From Prevotella sp. (GTDB lineage: Bacteria; Bacteroidota; Bacteroidia; Bacteroidales; Bacteroidaceae), in contig JAEEJK010000031.1 of the NCBI GenBank assembly GCA_016281815.1, positions 1 to 59,898 of the forward strand: a stretch of 59,898 nucleotides of DNA. The letters run 5' to 3'. Both the position numbers and the translations under genes were made by a program. Shown piece after piece: positions 25,158 to 34,018 of this stretch (positions within the stretch are counted from its first letter, which is position 1; each line of letters starts with the position of its first letter). The notes beneath the pieces were generated by a model. It did not search any database. It was not told the DNA's origin and saw only the letters and a list, made by a program, of their open reading frames with translations.

Positions 25158-28100
25158 ATGACTAACCTGTTGTTACTAGCCGGACTGTTGGCTGGAACCG
25201 TCCTCAATGATGGAGACTATACTCGGGGTATCGGACAGTATCCGGGTGCTCCCAGTGAGTACTTCGCACCAAGTGTGGGTTGGAGAGAAGGTGGAACATT
25301 GTCAAATGTGGCGCTTCACAGGGCGGCATGGGCATCCACCACTTATGATTACAACCATACAGCACATTTGGTGACAGATGGCATCTGCGACGACCAGTCG
25401 CCTGCCTTGTTGCAAGTGTCTGCGCCTGCTGGCAAACTGCCCCGAAGAGAGGCTGAATGGACCATTGACGGCGGCCCTTATTCTCACAATATTCTGATGG
25501 GTAGCCATACGTGGCTGCAATACGACTGGAACAGGCCTCTGTGCACGGCGGTGCGGAAAGTCTGTCTGCGTGGAATGGTAGCATACGATGACAAGGTGGC
25601 GACAAAAGGCTACACTCTGTGTTGCCAGACATCGGAAGATGGTGCGTCGTGGCAGACCATCGGCGAATGGAAGGGTGACGGACTGCCCGGCACACCACTT
25701 CACTACAAACTGCATTCAGACCCCAATAAGCAGGAAGCAGAAGACTATCTGCCAGCGCGGGTGTTGAATGAGGTGATTCCGTTGGCTGCGCCTGTTCATA
25801 CGCAGCATTTCCGCATCGTCCTCCATATGGATGGCGCCGCCCACTGGGATATCCGTGAACTGCAGTTCATGGATGGCGACAACAACGACGTGGATGTGTT
25901 GCCCTCACAGCAGTTTTGCAGTATGTGGGTCAGCGATGGCGGTGGTGAACAGTGGTTGTATACCGACCTTGGAAAAAGTCTGCCTGTCGAGCAGGTTCGG
26001 CTTCATTGGCATCAGGCACCCCGGAAGGGACAGATACAAGTGTCTGACGATGCCAAGACATGGAAAAAGATGGCTGAACTTGATGCCACGTCCTCTACAG
26101 TTGCCCTTCAGTGCTATGCCAGATATGTTCGGTTGCTGATGCAGGAACCCAATAAGTGCGGATATTATGCCCTGCGTGAGATGGAGGTGCTCTCAAGGCA
26201 GCAGATCGTATATACACCACACGCTGAGGCGGGGGAGCGTGATGGCCGCCATATTCTGAGTGGCGGTAACTGGCAGTTGCAGCGTGCCTCGGAAGTTACA
26301 GCCAAAGGAGAACAGATAGCAACAGATAGATTCGATAGCCGCAACTGGATACCGGCTACCGTTCCCGGAACGGTGCTGGCATCATATATGAATATTGGCG
26401 CCGTGCCAGACCCCAACTATGCAGACAACGTCGACCAGATTTCAGAATCGTTCTTCCGTTCCGATTTTTGGTATCGTAACGAGTTCAATGTTTCCGAATT
26501 GGCAGACGGACAACAATGGCTCCATTTCGATGGCATCAACTGGAAGGCAAATGTCTTTCTGAACGGACAGTACCTGGGACGCGTAGAGGGGGCTTTTATG
26601 AGAGGACTGTTCAATGTGACGGGTTTGCTTCGCAAAGGCAGGAATGTCCTCGCTGTGGAAATCATCTGCAACGACCACTTTGCGGCCATCAAGGAAAAAG
26701 ACGAGAATACGACACAATACAATGGTGGTATCCTTGGGGCAGACAACCCTACGTTCCATGCTTCCGTGGGATGGGACTGGATTACGACTGTCCGAGGCCG
26801 TGAGGCGGGTATCTGGAATGAGGTTTACCTTACTTCTACGGGGATGGTTATCGTCAGTGACCCCTATGTCCGGACAATTCTTTCGGAAGACCAAAAGACA
26901 GTGTCCCTGCATCCTTCCGTCTTTGTCCGGAACAACGACAGCAAAGCCGTCAAAGGTATGCTGAGTGGCTACATTGGTGATGTGCGTTTTGAAAAGACAC
27001 TCACCTTGCCAGCCCATGCAGAGCAGGAAATGACTTTCACCCCGGAGCAGTTCCCGCAGTTGACGGGCAGCAACTTCCGGCTGTGGTGGCCCAATGGTTA
27101 TGGCGAGCCTTACCTCTACGATGCCGGTTTCACTTTCACACCCGAAACCTCGGCATCCACTTCCATCAGTTATCAGGCAGGACTCAGAGAGATGAAGTAT
27201 GTCGATGCCAAGGACTCCCTACGTATTTATGTGAATGGGCGCCGCTTCATTCCGCTCGGTGGCAACTGGGGCTTCGACGAACACAACTTGCTCTATCGTT
27301 CCCGTGAATATGACATCGCCGTGGGTTATCACCGTGACATGAACTTCACGATGATCCGCAACTGGGTGGGGCAGATTGGCGACGAAGCCTTCTATGAGGC
27401 CTGCGACCGCCACGGCATCATGATTTGGCAGGACTTCTGGTTGGCCAACCCTGCTGACGGTCCTGATCCATACGACAATGCCCTTTTCCTCGGCAACGCC
27501 TATGACTACACCCGTCGCATGCGCTCACATGCCAGCATCGGACTCTATTGCGGCCGCAACGAGGGATTTCCGCCGGAGGCCATCGACCGCAAACTGCGTG
27601 AGTATGTCCATCAACTGGCGCCGGGCATGGAGTATATCTCGCACTCTTCTTCCGAGGGTGTCAGCGGTGGCGGTCCCTATCGTGCCTTGACCATGAAAGA
27701 GTATTTCGGGAAACAGAGCGGCAAGATACACTCTGAGCGTGGTATGCCCAACGTGATGAATATCGAGAGTCTGCGCCGCACGTTCAGTCCTGATGCCCTC
27801 TGGCCGCAGTCGCGCCAATGGGGACAGCATGACTTCACATTGCAAGGAGCGCAGCGTTCGTCGGAGTTCAACCGACTTGTCATGGAAGGTTTGGGTGAGG
27901 CAAAGAGTGCGGAGGAGTTCAGCCGTTGGGCGCAACTCATCAATTACAACGGTTACCGTGGCATGTTTGAGTCAACGAGCAAGAGCCGTGCCGGCCTGCT
28001 GCTTTGGATGAGCCATCCCTGTTGGCCATCGATGGTATGGCAGACCTATGATTACTATTTTGAGCCTACAGCCGCCTACTTCGGGGCGAAGAAAGCCTGC

Positions 28101-28673
28101 GAGCCGCTCCATATCCAATACAATGCTCTCACAGACAGCATCGAGATAGTTAACCATTCTGCCGGCAACCGAACGAAAATCAATGTCACTGCCACCATTT
28201 TCGACCTCAATGGAAAACGTGTACGTCAGCAGAAGGCACAGGTCAGCAGTTCTGAAGACAGCACCCTGGCTTGGCAGAAACTGTCTGTATTGACGCCGGG
28301 TGTCACGGCGGATGTCTATTTCCTGCGTTTGCAACTGAGCGACAAGAACGGACTTTTGTCTGAGAATCTCTATATCATGGGACGCAACGACAACAACTAC
28401 CGTGCTTTGATGACACTGCCCAAACCCCAGTTGCAACAACAAGTGACAATCAAGGGCGAGAAAGCCAGCGTGACCATTAGGAATAGTGGAAAGACACCCG
28501 CAGTCTTCCTGCGGCTGAACCTGAAGGGAGCGGATGACGAACAGATTCTCCCAGTCGTCTACAGCGACAACTACCTGACGCTGATGCCGGGTGAACAGAA
28601 GACGGTCACTGTCACATGGAGAAGTGAGGATGCACGTGGCCAACAACCTCATATCGAGATAACCACCCTATAA
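25158..28673 (+). CDS. GH2 enzyme of the mannosidase/exo-glucosaminidase type with discoidin-like modules
   Basis: 1171 residues. A short hydrophobic N-terminus may be a signal peptide. Residues ~55-345 form two F5/8-type (discoidin-like) beta-sandwiches (NVALHRAAWAST and the strand pattern of a second copy). The GH2 sugar-binding domain starts near WQLQRASEV, with VPGTVLASYMNIGAVPDP, typical of beta-mannosidase and exo-beta-glucosaminidase members. In the barrel, acid/base Glu802 lies in CGRNEG and nucleophile Glu860 in HSERGMPN. It is followed 1 base later by GH115, so the two are coupled. The exact glycosidic activity cannot be told; mannosyl- or glucosaminyl-type linkages are most consistent. 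Confidence 0.87.
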   Translation: MTNLLLLAGLLAGTVLNDGDYTRGIGQYPGAPSEYFAPSVGWREGGTLSNVALHRAAWASTTYDYNHTAHLVTDGICDDQSPALLQVSAPAGKLPRREAEWTIDGGPYSHNILMGSHTWLQYDWNRPLCTAVRKVCLRGMVAYDDKVATKGYTLCCQTSEDGASWQTIGEWKGDGLPGTPLHYKLHSDPNKQEAEDYLPARVLNEVIPLAAPVHTQHFRIVLHMDGAAHWDIRELQFMDGDNNDVDVLPSQQFCSMWVSDGGGEQWLYTDLGKSLPVEQVRLHWHQAPRKGQIQVSDDAKTWKKMAELDATSSTVALQCYARYVRLLMQEPNKCGYYALREMEVLSRQQIVYTPHAEAGERDGRHILSGGNWQLQRASEVTAKGEQIATDRFDSRNWIPATVPGTVLASYMNIGAVPDPNYADNVDQISESFFRSDFWYRNEFNVSELADGQQWLHFDGINWKANVFLNGQYLGRVEGAFMRGLFNVTGLLRKGRNVLAVEIICNDHFAAIKEKDENTTQYNGGILGADNPTFHASVGWDWITTVRGREAGIWNEVYLTSTGMVIVSDPYVRTILSEDQKTVSLHPSVFVRNNDSKAVKGMLSGYIGDVRFEKTLTLPAHAEQEMTFTPEQFPQLTGSNFRLWWPNGYGEPYLYDAGFTFTPETSASTSISYQAGLREMKYVDAKDSLRIYVNGRRFIPLGGNWGFDEHNLLYRSREYDIAVGYHRDMNFTMIRNWVGQIGDEAFYEACDRHGIMIWQDFWLANPADGPDPYDNALFLGNAYDYTRRMRSHASIGLYCGRNEGFPPEAIDRKLREYVHQLAPGMEYISHSSSEGVSGGGPYRALTMKEYFGKQSGKIHSERGMPNVMNIESLRRTFSPDALWPQSRQWGQHDFTLQGAQRSSEFNRLVMEGLGEAKSAEEFSRWAQLINYNGYRGMFESTSKSRAGLLLWMSHPCWPSMVWQTYDYYFEPTAAYFGAKKACEPLHIQYNALTDSIEIVNHSAGNRTKINVTATIFDLNGKRVRQQKAQVSSSEDSTLAWQKLSVLTPGVTADVYFLRLQLSDKNGLLSENLYIMGRNDNNYRALMTLPKPQLQQQVTIKGEKASVTIRNSGKTPAVFLRLNLKGADDEQILPVVYSDNYLTLMPGEQKTVTVTWRSEDARGQQPHIEITTL

Positions 28674-28674
28674 G

Positions 28675-31515
28675 ATGACCTGCATGAAAAGATTGGCCAT
28701 TCTCTATGGCGGACTGATGATGGTACTGGCCATTTCCGCTGCAAACTTCCCCGATGTGAAAGAGAATCCATCGGCTGGCTATTTCCCGTTGGCAACTGCT
28801 GATGGACTGGCGGCAGTCTGTACGGATTCCCGTGATGATCCTGTTGTGGGAATTGCTGCTGATATGCTGGCAGACGATATGGAACGGATTACAGGTCGGC
28901 GACCCGTAACTTGTCATACGCTGCCGAGAAGTTCTGCCGTCTTGGCGGGTACCTTGGGCAAAAGCCGTATCATTGACCAGGTGGTGAAGAGTCAGAAAAT
29001 CGATGTCAGCGGCATCCGTGGCAAGTGGGAGTCGTTCATCATCACTACGACAGAACACCCCAAATATCATATTCCGCTGCTGGTGATCATAGGCAGCGAC
29101 AGGCGTGGCACGGCTTTCGGACTGACCTCGCTGAGCGAGGCCATGGGGGTCTCTCCCTGGTATTGGTGGGCCGATGTCACACCCGCCCGTCATCCAACAC
29201 TCTATGTAGAGCCCGGAACCTTCCAGCAAGGTGAACCATCAGTGCAGTACCGCGGCATTTTCATCAACGATGAGCGATTCGGCGGTTGGGCACGGTGGGC
29301 TGAGCAGACTTATGACAAAGAGACAGGAAAGGTGGGGCCAAAGACCTATCAGAAAGTTTTTGAATTGTTGTTGCGGCTGAAGGCTAACTATCTATGGCCA
29401 GCCATGCACCCTGGTACCAAGGCCTTCAACGATGACCCCGAAAATGCCCGCTTAGCCGACAAATATGCCATCGTGATGGGTACGTCGCATTGCGAGCAGA
29501 TGTTGCGCAACAACGAAGGGGAGTGGAAGGCGGTGAATGAGCGGGCCAAAGCAGAAGGTAAAAAGGGCTTGGGTGACTTCAACTACATCACCAACCGCAA
29601 GACGATGCAGGACTATTGGGAGATTCGCGTCAAAACCAACGGCAGATACGAAAATACCTATACCCTCGGTCTGCGTGGTATCCACGACTATCCCATGGAA
29701 GGCGCCAACAGCACCGAAGAACGGGTAAAACTGATGCAGCAGGCCATTGATGATCAGCGCGATATGCTGCGGCGCAACCTCAAGAAACCTTTGAAGGAGA
29801 TTCCACAGGTGCTCTGTACTTACGAAGAGGTGCTCGAGGCCTATCACAATGGGTTGCAAGTTCCCGATGATGTCACCATGCTATGGTCGGACGACAAACA
29901 TGGTTACTGCCGTAACCTCTCGAATCCACAGGAGCAGCAGCGAAAGGGTGGGGCAGGCATCTACTATCATTTGTCGTATCATGGCGACCCTGCCAGTTGG
30001 ATTTGGCTCAGTCCGTTGTCGCCCGCTTTCCTCTCCACGGAACTGACAAAAGCCTATACCTATGGCGCTCGGAAAATATGGGTATTTAACGTGGGTGACA
30101 TCAAGCCTGCCGAGAAGGAAATCTCCTTTGTGATGGATTTGGCTTGGGACATCAACAAATGGCAACCCACTCAAGCACATCATTATATCCGATATTGGGC
30201 TGAAAAAACTTTCGGACCTACAGTGGCACAGGATATTGCCGACCTGATGGCACGCTACTATCGGTTGCAGGCTGGTGGCAAAGATGCCCACGTCTGGTTT
30301 GTCAATTACACGGAGCAGCAGGTGGCACAACGGCTCCGAGAGGCAAGGAGTCTTGAGACGGAGGCCGAACTGCTGGCCAACCGTATACCCGCAGATTTGC
30401 AGAATGCCTATTTCGAACTGGTCAGTTATCCCATCCGTGGGGCAGCGATGCTCAACGAATATCAGTTGCTGGCCCGCCGCAGCATGGTGTGTGCCACTCG
30501 GCTCGACAGCCTTGGCGCCATGGCTGACGCAAACCGTGTAAAACAGGTTTTCAACCAACTCAATGAGTGGACACGCCACTACAATGAAGACATACAACAA
30601 GGGAAATGGCGTGAATTCTTCAACTGGCAACCCTATCATTGGTTCCGCTCTGAGAAGATTGATCCACCCATAGCAACGCCAAGTTTACTCTCTCAGACAG
30701 CACATTCCCAACAGCCTCATTTCCTCAGTGTTGCTGAAGCGCTATCCTCCAATGGCGTTGTTATTGAAAGCGGGAATGAGACCGACATCCCTATCTGGAT
30801 AGAGGCGCTCTCACCCATCCGAAATTTCTCAAAGGCTCCCGAGGACAATGTGTTTTGCCGCATTACAACTGACAACGCCTCATTCTATGCTTCTGCCACA
30901 CCCATTAACAATGTCTGGCACGCCCCTTATGTCGGACCGATGTGGAGCCAGGTGGGTACCCTTCATCTGAAGAAAGGCATCAACCATCTGTCGATAACAG
31001 ACCTGAAACCTGATGCACGGATCGATCGCATCTTCCTTGGCCTATGGCCTCCCTTAGAGGCAGAGCCTCGCCTGAATATTGCTGCATCTGAATATAAGAG
31101 AAGTGGGGACAGCAAGGAAGGACATATCGAAAAAATAATCGGACTTGGCTTCCATGATGGTGTTCTCGTCCAACCGTTCGATACGCCGTCTTATGATGTC
31201 GAATCAGCACCGTACGTGGAATATGACCTTGATATCCAAAAAGGCGACAGCAAGATAGAGATCCGCACGTTGCCCACCCTGCATGTCTATGAGGGGCGTG
31301 ATGCACGTTATGCCGTGCAATTGGGCAATGGAACGCCACAAGTGTTCTCCATCCATGCGGGAGACTTCACTGCAGAATGGAGATGGAACGTATTGCGTGG
31401 CTATGCTGCCCGCAGCATTCAGATTCCCACTTCACTTTCGGGACCACAGCATCTCAGAATCTATATGCTGGATCCTGGCATCGTATTGCAGAATATTTTA
31501 ATATATCCACTTTGA
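28675..31515 (+). CDS. GH115 alpha-glucuronidase
   Basis: 946 residues from ATG 28675; ATG 28684 (MKRLAILYGG) would also give a signal peptide. Family GH115 blocks are clear: YRGIFINDE, LLLRLKANYLWPAMHPG, GTSHCEQMLRNN, TLGLRGIHDYPM, MLWSDDKHGY and GGAGIYYHLSYHG. A C-terminal beta domain ends the protein. GH115 enzymes remove (4-O-methyl-)glucuronic acid from internal xylose residues of glucuronoxylan; some act on arabinogalactan. The start lies 1 base after the GH2 stop. Length agrees with the family. Confidence 0.93.
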   Translation: MTCMKRLAILYGGLMMVLAISAANFPDVKENPSAGYFPLATADGLAAVCTDSRDDPVVGIAADMLADDMERITGRRPVTCHTLPRSSAVLAGTLGKSRIIDQVVKSQKIDVSGIRGKWESFIITTTEHPKYHIPLLVIIGSDRRGTAFGLTSLSEAMGVSPWYWWADVTPARHPTLYVEPGTFQQGEPSVQYRGIFINDERFGGWARWAEQTYDKETGKVGPKTYQKVFELLLRLKANYLWPAMHPGTKAFNDDPENARLADKYAIVMGTSHCEQMLRNNEGEWKAVNERAKAEGKKGLGDFNYITNRKTMQDYWEIRVKTNGRYENTYTLGLRGIHDYPMEGANSTEERVKLMQQAIDDQRDMLRRNLKKPLKEIPQVLCTYEEVLEAYHNGLQVPDDVTMLWSDDKHGYCRNLSNPQEQQRKGGAGIYYHLSYHGDPASWIWLSPLSPAFLSTELTKAYTYGARKIWVFNVGDIKPAEKEISFVMDLAWDINKWQPTQAHHYIRYWAEKTFGPTVAQDIADLMARYYRLQAGGKDAHVWFVNYTEQQVAQRLREARSLETEAELLANRIPADLQNAYFELVSYPIRGAAMLNEYQLLARRSMVCATRLDSLGAMADANRVKQVFNQLNEWTRHYNEDIQQGKWREFFNWQPYHWFRSEKIDPPIATPSLLSQTAHSQQPHFLSVAEALSSNGVVIESGNETDIPIWIEALSPIRNFSKAPEDNVFCRITTDNASFYASATPINNVWHAPYVGPMWSQVGTLHLKKGINHLSITDLKPDARIDRIFLGLWPPLEAEPRLNIAASEYKRSGDSKEGHIEKIIGLGFHDGVLVQPFDTPSYDVESAPYVEYDLDIQKGDSKIEIRTLPTLHVYEGRDARYAVQLGNGTPQVFSIHAGDFTAEWRWNVLRGYAARSIQIPTSLSGPQHLRIYMLDPGIVLQNILIYPL

Positions 31516-31598
31516 ATGGTTGAGAAAGTGGCTGATAAGAGAATCTTGAAAGTTGAGCGAATGAGAAACCTGAATTCCTATAATCAAAAGATATAATT

Positions 31599-32156
31599 AT
31601 GATAGACCAGATTTTAACCTACAACAAAACTTTCGTAGTAGAGAAGGGCTACGAGAAGTATCTGACCAGCAAATATCCTGACAAAAGGCTGGCGGTGCTT
31701 TCCTGCATGGACACCAGACTGACAGAGTTGCTCCCTGCCGCTCTTGGTCTGAAGAACGGTGATGCCAAGATTATCAAGAATGCGGGAGGGCTGGTGATCT
31801 CTGCCTTCGATTCGGCCATGCGAAGCCTTATTGTCGCCATCTATGAGTTAGGTGTGGAGGAAATCATGGTGGTGGCTCACTCTCAATGCGGAGCCTGCCA
31901 CATGAGTTTCGACCATTTCCACCATGAAATGGTGGCGCGTGGAGTGGCGGACGAAACCCTTGACACCATCCGCAAATGTGGCATCGACCTCAATCATTGG
32001 CTCGAGGGATTCAAGGACACACCCGAATCCGTCCGCAAGACAGTGGAGACCATCAAGACACATCCTCTCGTTCCCAACGACATTGTGGTGAGAGGTTTCA
32101 TTATTGACTCTGAGACGGGTGAACTGGAGGAAATATTTGATCAAATAGACGGATAA
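31599..32156 (+). CDS. Beta-class carbonic anhydrase
   Basis: 185 residues, cytosolic. Zinc-site and active-site residues are present: Cys36 and the Asp38-Arg40 dyad in CMDTR, His94 and Cys97 in HSQCGAC. The length and the single-domain form fit small beta-carbonic anhydrases, which interconvert CO2 and bicarbonate. Its stop codon overlaps the start of the cupin-MsrA gene by 1 base (TAATG), so translation is probably coupled and the gene leads a compact operon. Confidence 0.93.
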   Translation: MIDQILTYNKTFVVEKGYEKYLTSKYPDKRLAVLSCMDTRLTELLPAALGLKNGDAKIIKNAGGLVISAFDSAMRSLIVAIYELGVEEIMVVAHSQCGACHMSFDHFHHEMVARGVADETLDTIRKCGIDLNHWLEGFKDTPESVRKTVETIKTHPLVPNDIVVRGFIIDSETGELEEIFDQIDG

Positions 32157-33103
32157 TGAAGATAATAGATGACCAATTGATCAGCGGAGTAGTGGAAGAG
32201 GCCAAGAACTCCCCACGACTGAGGATGAACTATAATTTCCATCAAAGTCTCGATGACAAGTGCCACCGCTTCCTCAATGCGTTGATGCCCGGCACATCCA
32301 TCCCCGTGCATCATCATCCGACCAAGGACGAGACCTTTGTGGTGCTGAAAGGCAAGGTCAGGGTTTCCACCTACAATGATGATGGCGAAGTGGTGGAATC
32401 CTGTGTTTTATGTCCGGCAGATGGCCGGTATGGTGTTGATATCCCCAAGAATGTTTGGCATGGTGTGGAATGTTTGGAACCCAGCGTGCTCCTGGAATGT
32501 AAGGCAGGACCTTTCGTTGAGCATGAGGTGGACGGCATCCTCGAGATAAAAGCCAACCGCTCGGACTCTGACGGACAGCAACCGAAGGAACCAAGAAAAG
32601 ATATCTATCTTGCCGGTGGGTGTTTCTGGGGAACAGAGCATTTCTTCAAACAGATTGAAGGTGTGCTGGAAACGGAAGTGGGCTTTGCCAACGGACATAC
32701 TCCGAATCCAACCTATAAGGAGGTCTATACCGACACAACAGGATATGCTGAGACGGTACATGTGAGGTTCAATCCTGAAGTGGTCAGCCTGGGATTTCTC
32801 TTGCAGATGTTTTTCAAGGCCATCGACCCGACAAGCCTCAACAAGCAGGGGCATGACGAGGGCACACGATACCGCACGGGCATTTATTATACCAATGCCG
32901 AAGATTTGCCCGTTATCGAGAAGATTTATGCGGAGGAGCAGAAAAAGTATGACCAGCCTTTGGTGGTAGAAAAAAGGCCTTTGGAGAACTTCTATACAGC
33001 GGAAGAGTACCATCAGGACTATCTTGACAAGACTCCCACAGGCTATTGTCATCTTCCTCTGTCTCTGTTTGAATTTGCAAGGAAGGCAAAGGAGAAAAAA
33101 TAA
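32156..33103 (+). CDS. msrA: WbuC-like cupin fused to peptide methionine sulfoxide reductase A
   Basis: 315 residues. Residues ~1-130 are a WbuC-type cupin (metal-binding VHHHPTKDETFVVLKGKV). After a short linker, residues ~149-315 are a complete MsrA domain, with GGCFWGTE carrying the nucleophile Cys156, then GYAETVHV, DPTSLNKQGHDEGTRYRTGI and EYHQDYL. MsrA reduces methionine-S-sulfoxide, free or in proteins. No recycling MsrB domain is fused, and only one Cys of the resolving type is seen near the C-terminus (TGYCHLP). The cupin-MsrA fusion is an uncommon domain order. It overlaps the carbonic anhydrase stop by 1 base and abuts YjbQ. Confidence 0.88.
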   Translation: MKIIDDQLISGVVEEAKNSPRLRMNYNFHQSLDDKCHRFLNALMPGTSIPVHHHPTKDETFVVLKGKVRVSTYNDDGEVVESCVLCPADGRYGVDIPKNVWHGVECLEPSVLLECKAGPFVEHEVDGILEIKANRSDSDGQQPKEPRKDIYLAGGCFWGTEHFFKQIEGVLETEVGFANGHTPNPTYKEVYTDTTGYAETVHVRFNPEVVSLGFLLQMFFKAIDPTSLNKQGHDEGTRYRTGIYYTNAEDLPVIEKIYAEEQKKYDQPLVVEKRPLENFYTAEEYHQDYLDKTPTGYCHLPLSLFEFARKAKEKK

Positions 33104-33529
33104 ATGAATAGTGATATGATTCAGCAAATAGAGATATCCCTCAAACCCAAGTCTCGGGGCTTTCATCTGGTAACAAGTGAGATTCTCCGTCAATTGCCTC
33201 AATTGCCCCAGAAGGGCATCGTGAACATATTTTGCAAACACACCAGTTGTGGACTGAGCATCAATGAGAATGCAGATCCAGATGTTCGGGTGGACATGGA
33301 AACCATTTTCAACCGACTGGTGCCGGAAAACCGTCCTGAATACGAACATACACTCGAAGGTGCTGATGACATGCCTGCTCATGCGAAGTCAACACTGAGC
33401 GGAGTGAGCCTGACCATCCCCATAACAAACGGCCGCTTGAATATGGGTACCTGGCAGGGAATCTATTTTTGTGAGTACAGGAATTATGGCGGAACAAGAA
33501 AACTGGTTATCACTATCATTGGAGAATAA
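33104..33529 (+). CDS. YjbQ/UPF0047 family protein
   Basis: 141 residues. The family is recognisable from CKHTSCGLSINENADPDVR, a His in DMPAHAKSTL, and the closing TWQGIYFCEYRNYGGTRK. Members have been linked to thiamine phosphate synthase-like activity and metabolite repair, but the physiological role is unclear. The ATG follows the MsrA stop codon with no gap. Confidence 0.9.
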   Translation: MNSDMIQQIEISLKPKSRGFHLVTSEILRQLPQLPQKGIVNIFCKHTSCGLSINENADPDVRVDMETIFNRLVPENRPEYEHTLEGADDMPAHAKSTLSGVSLTIPITNGRLNMGTWQGIYFCEYRNYGGTRKLVITIIGE

Positions 33530-33591
33530 CAAGGTTCTTGCCATAATGAGCCATTGGATGAATTTGTCAAATTTTATAAAACCATAGCAAT

Positions 33592-33969
33592 ATGAAAGTA
33601 ATAAGCACCAAAAAGGCACCCGCTGCCATCGGACCGTATAATCAGGCCATCCAGGTGGGAAATCTGCTCTACACTTCCGGCCAGATACCCATTGACCCTG
33701 CAACAGGTGTCTTTGTTGAGGGAGGTATCAAGGAACAGACCCGCCAATCCCTGAAGAATGTGAAAGCAGTCTTGGAAGAGGCAGGCCTGGAGATGGGAAA
33801 TGTGGTAAAAACCACCGTATTCCTCGCCGACATGAATGACTTTGCCGACATGAACAGTGTCTATGCAGAATTTTTCACCGAGCCTTATCCTGCCCGTTCC
33901 GCTGTTGCTGTAAAGACATTGCCCAAAGGGGCTTTGGTCGAGATAGAGGTAGTCGCTGCGCTTTCTTAG
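33592..33969 (+). CDS. ridA: RidA family reactive intermediate deaminase
   Basis: 125 residues with the full RidA pattern: [25 protein letters not shown], the catalytic Arg region [21 protein letters not shown]. RidA hydrolyses reactive 2-aminoacrylate-type imines and so protects pyridoxal-phosphate enzymes. It lies 62 bases after YjbQ. Together with MsrA and YjbQ it makes a damage-repair cluster. Confidence 0.93.
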   Translation: MKVISTKKAPAAIGPYNQAIQVGNLLYTSGQIPIDPATGVFVEGGIKEQTRQSLKNVKAVLEEAGLEMGNVVKTTVFLADMNDFADMNSVYAEFFTEPYPARSAVAVKTLPKGALVEIEVVAALS

Positions 33970-33972
33970 AAC

Positions 33973-34018
33973 ATCCTCTTACTGGATGGGGTGATATCCC
34001 TAACGAACTGAAGAGGAT
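33973..34018. terminator. Weak inverted repeat between convergent genes
   Basis: ATCCTCTT (33973-33980) and AAGAGGAT (34011-34018) can pair across a 30-base loop, followed by TTTCTTC on the plus strand. It may end the RidA transcript, but the stem overlaps the GH2 stop and the loop is long. Confidence 0.3.
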
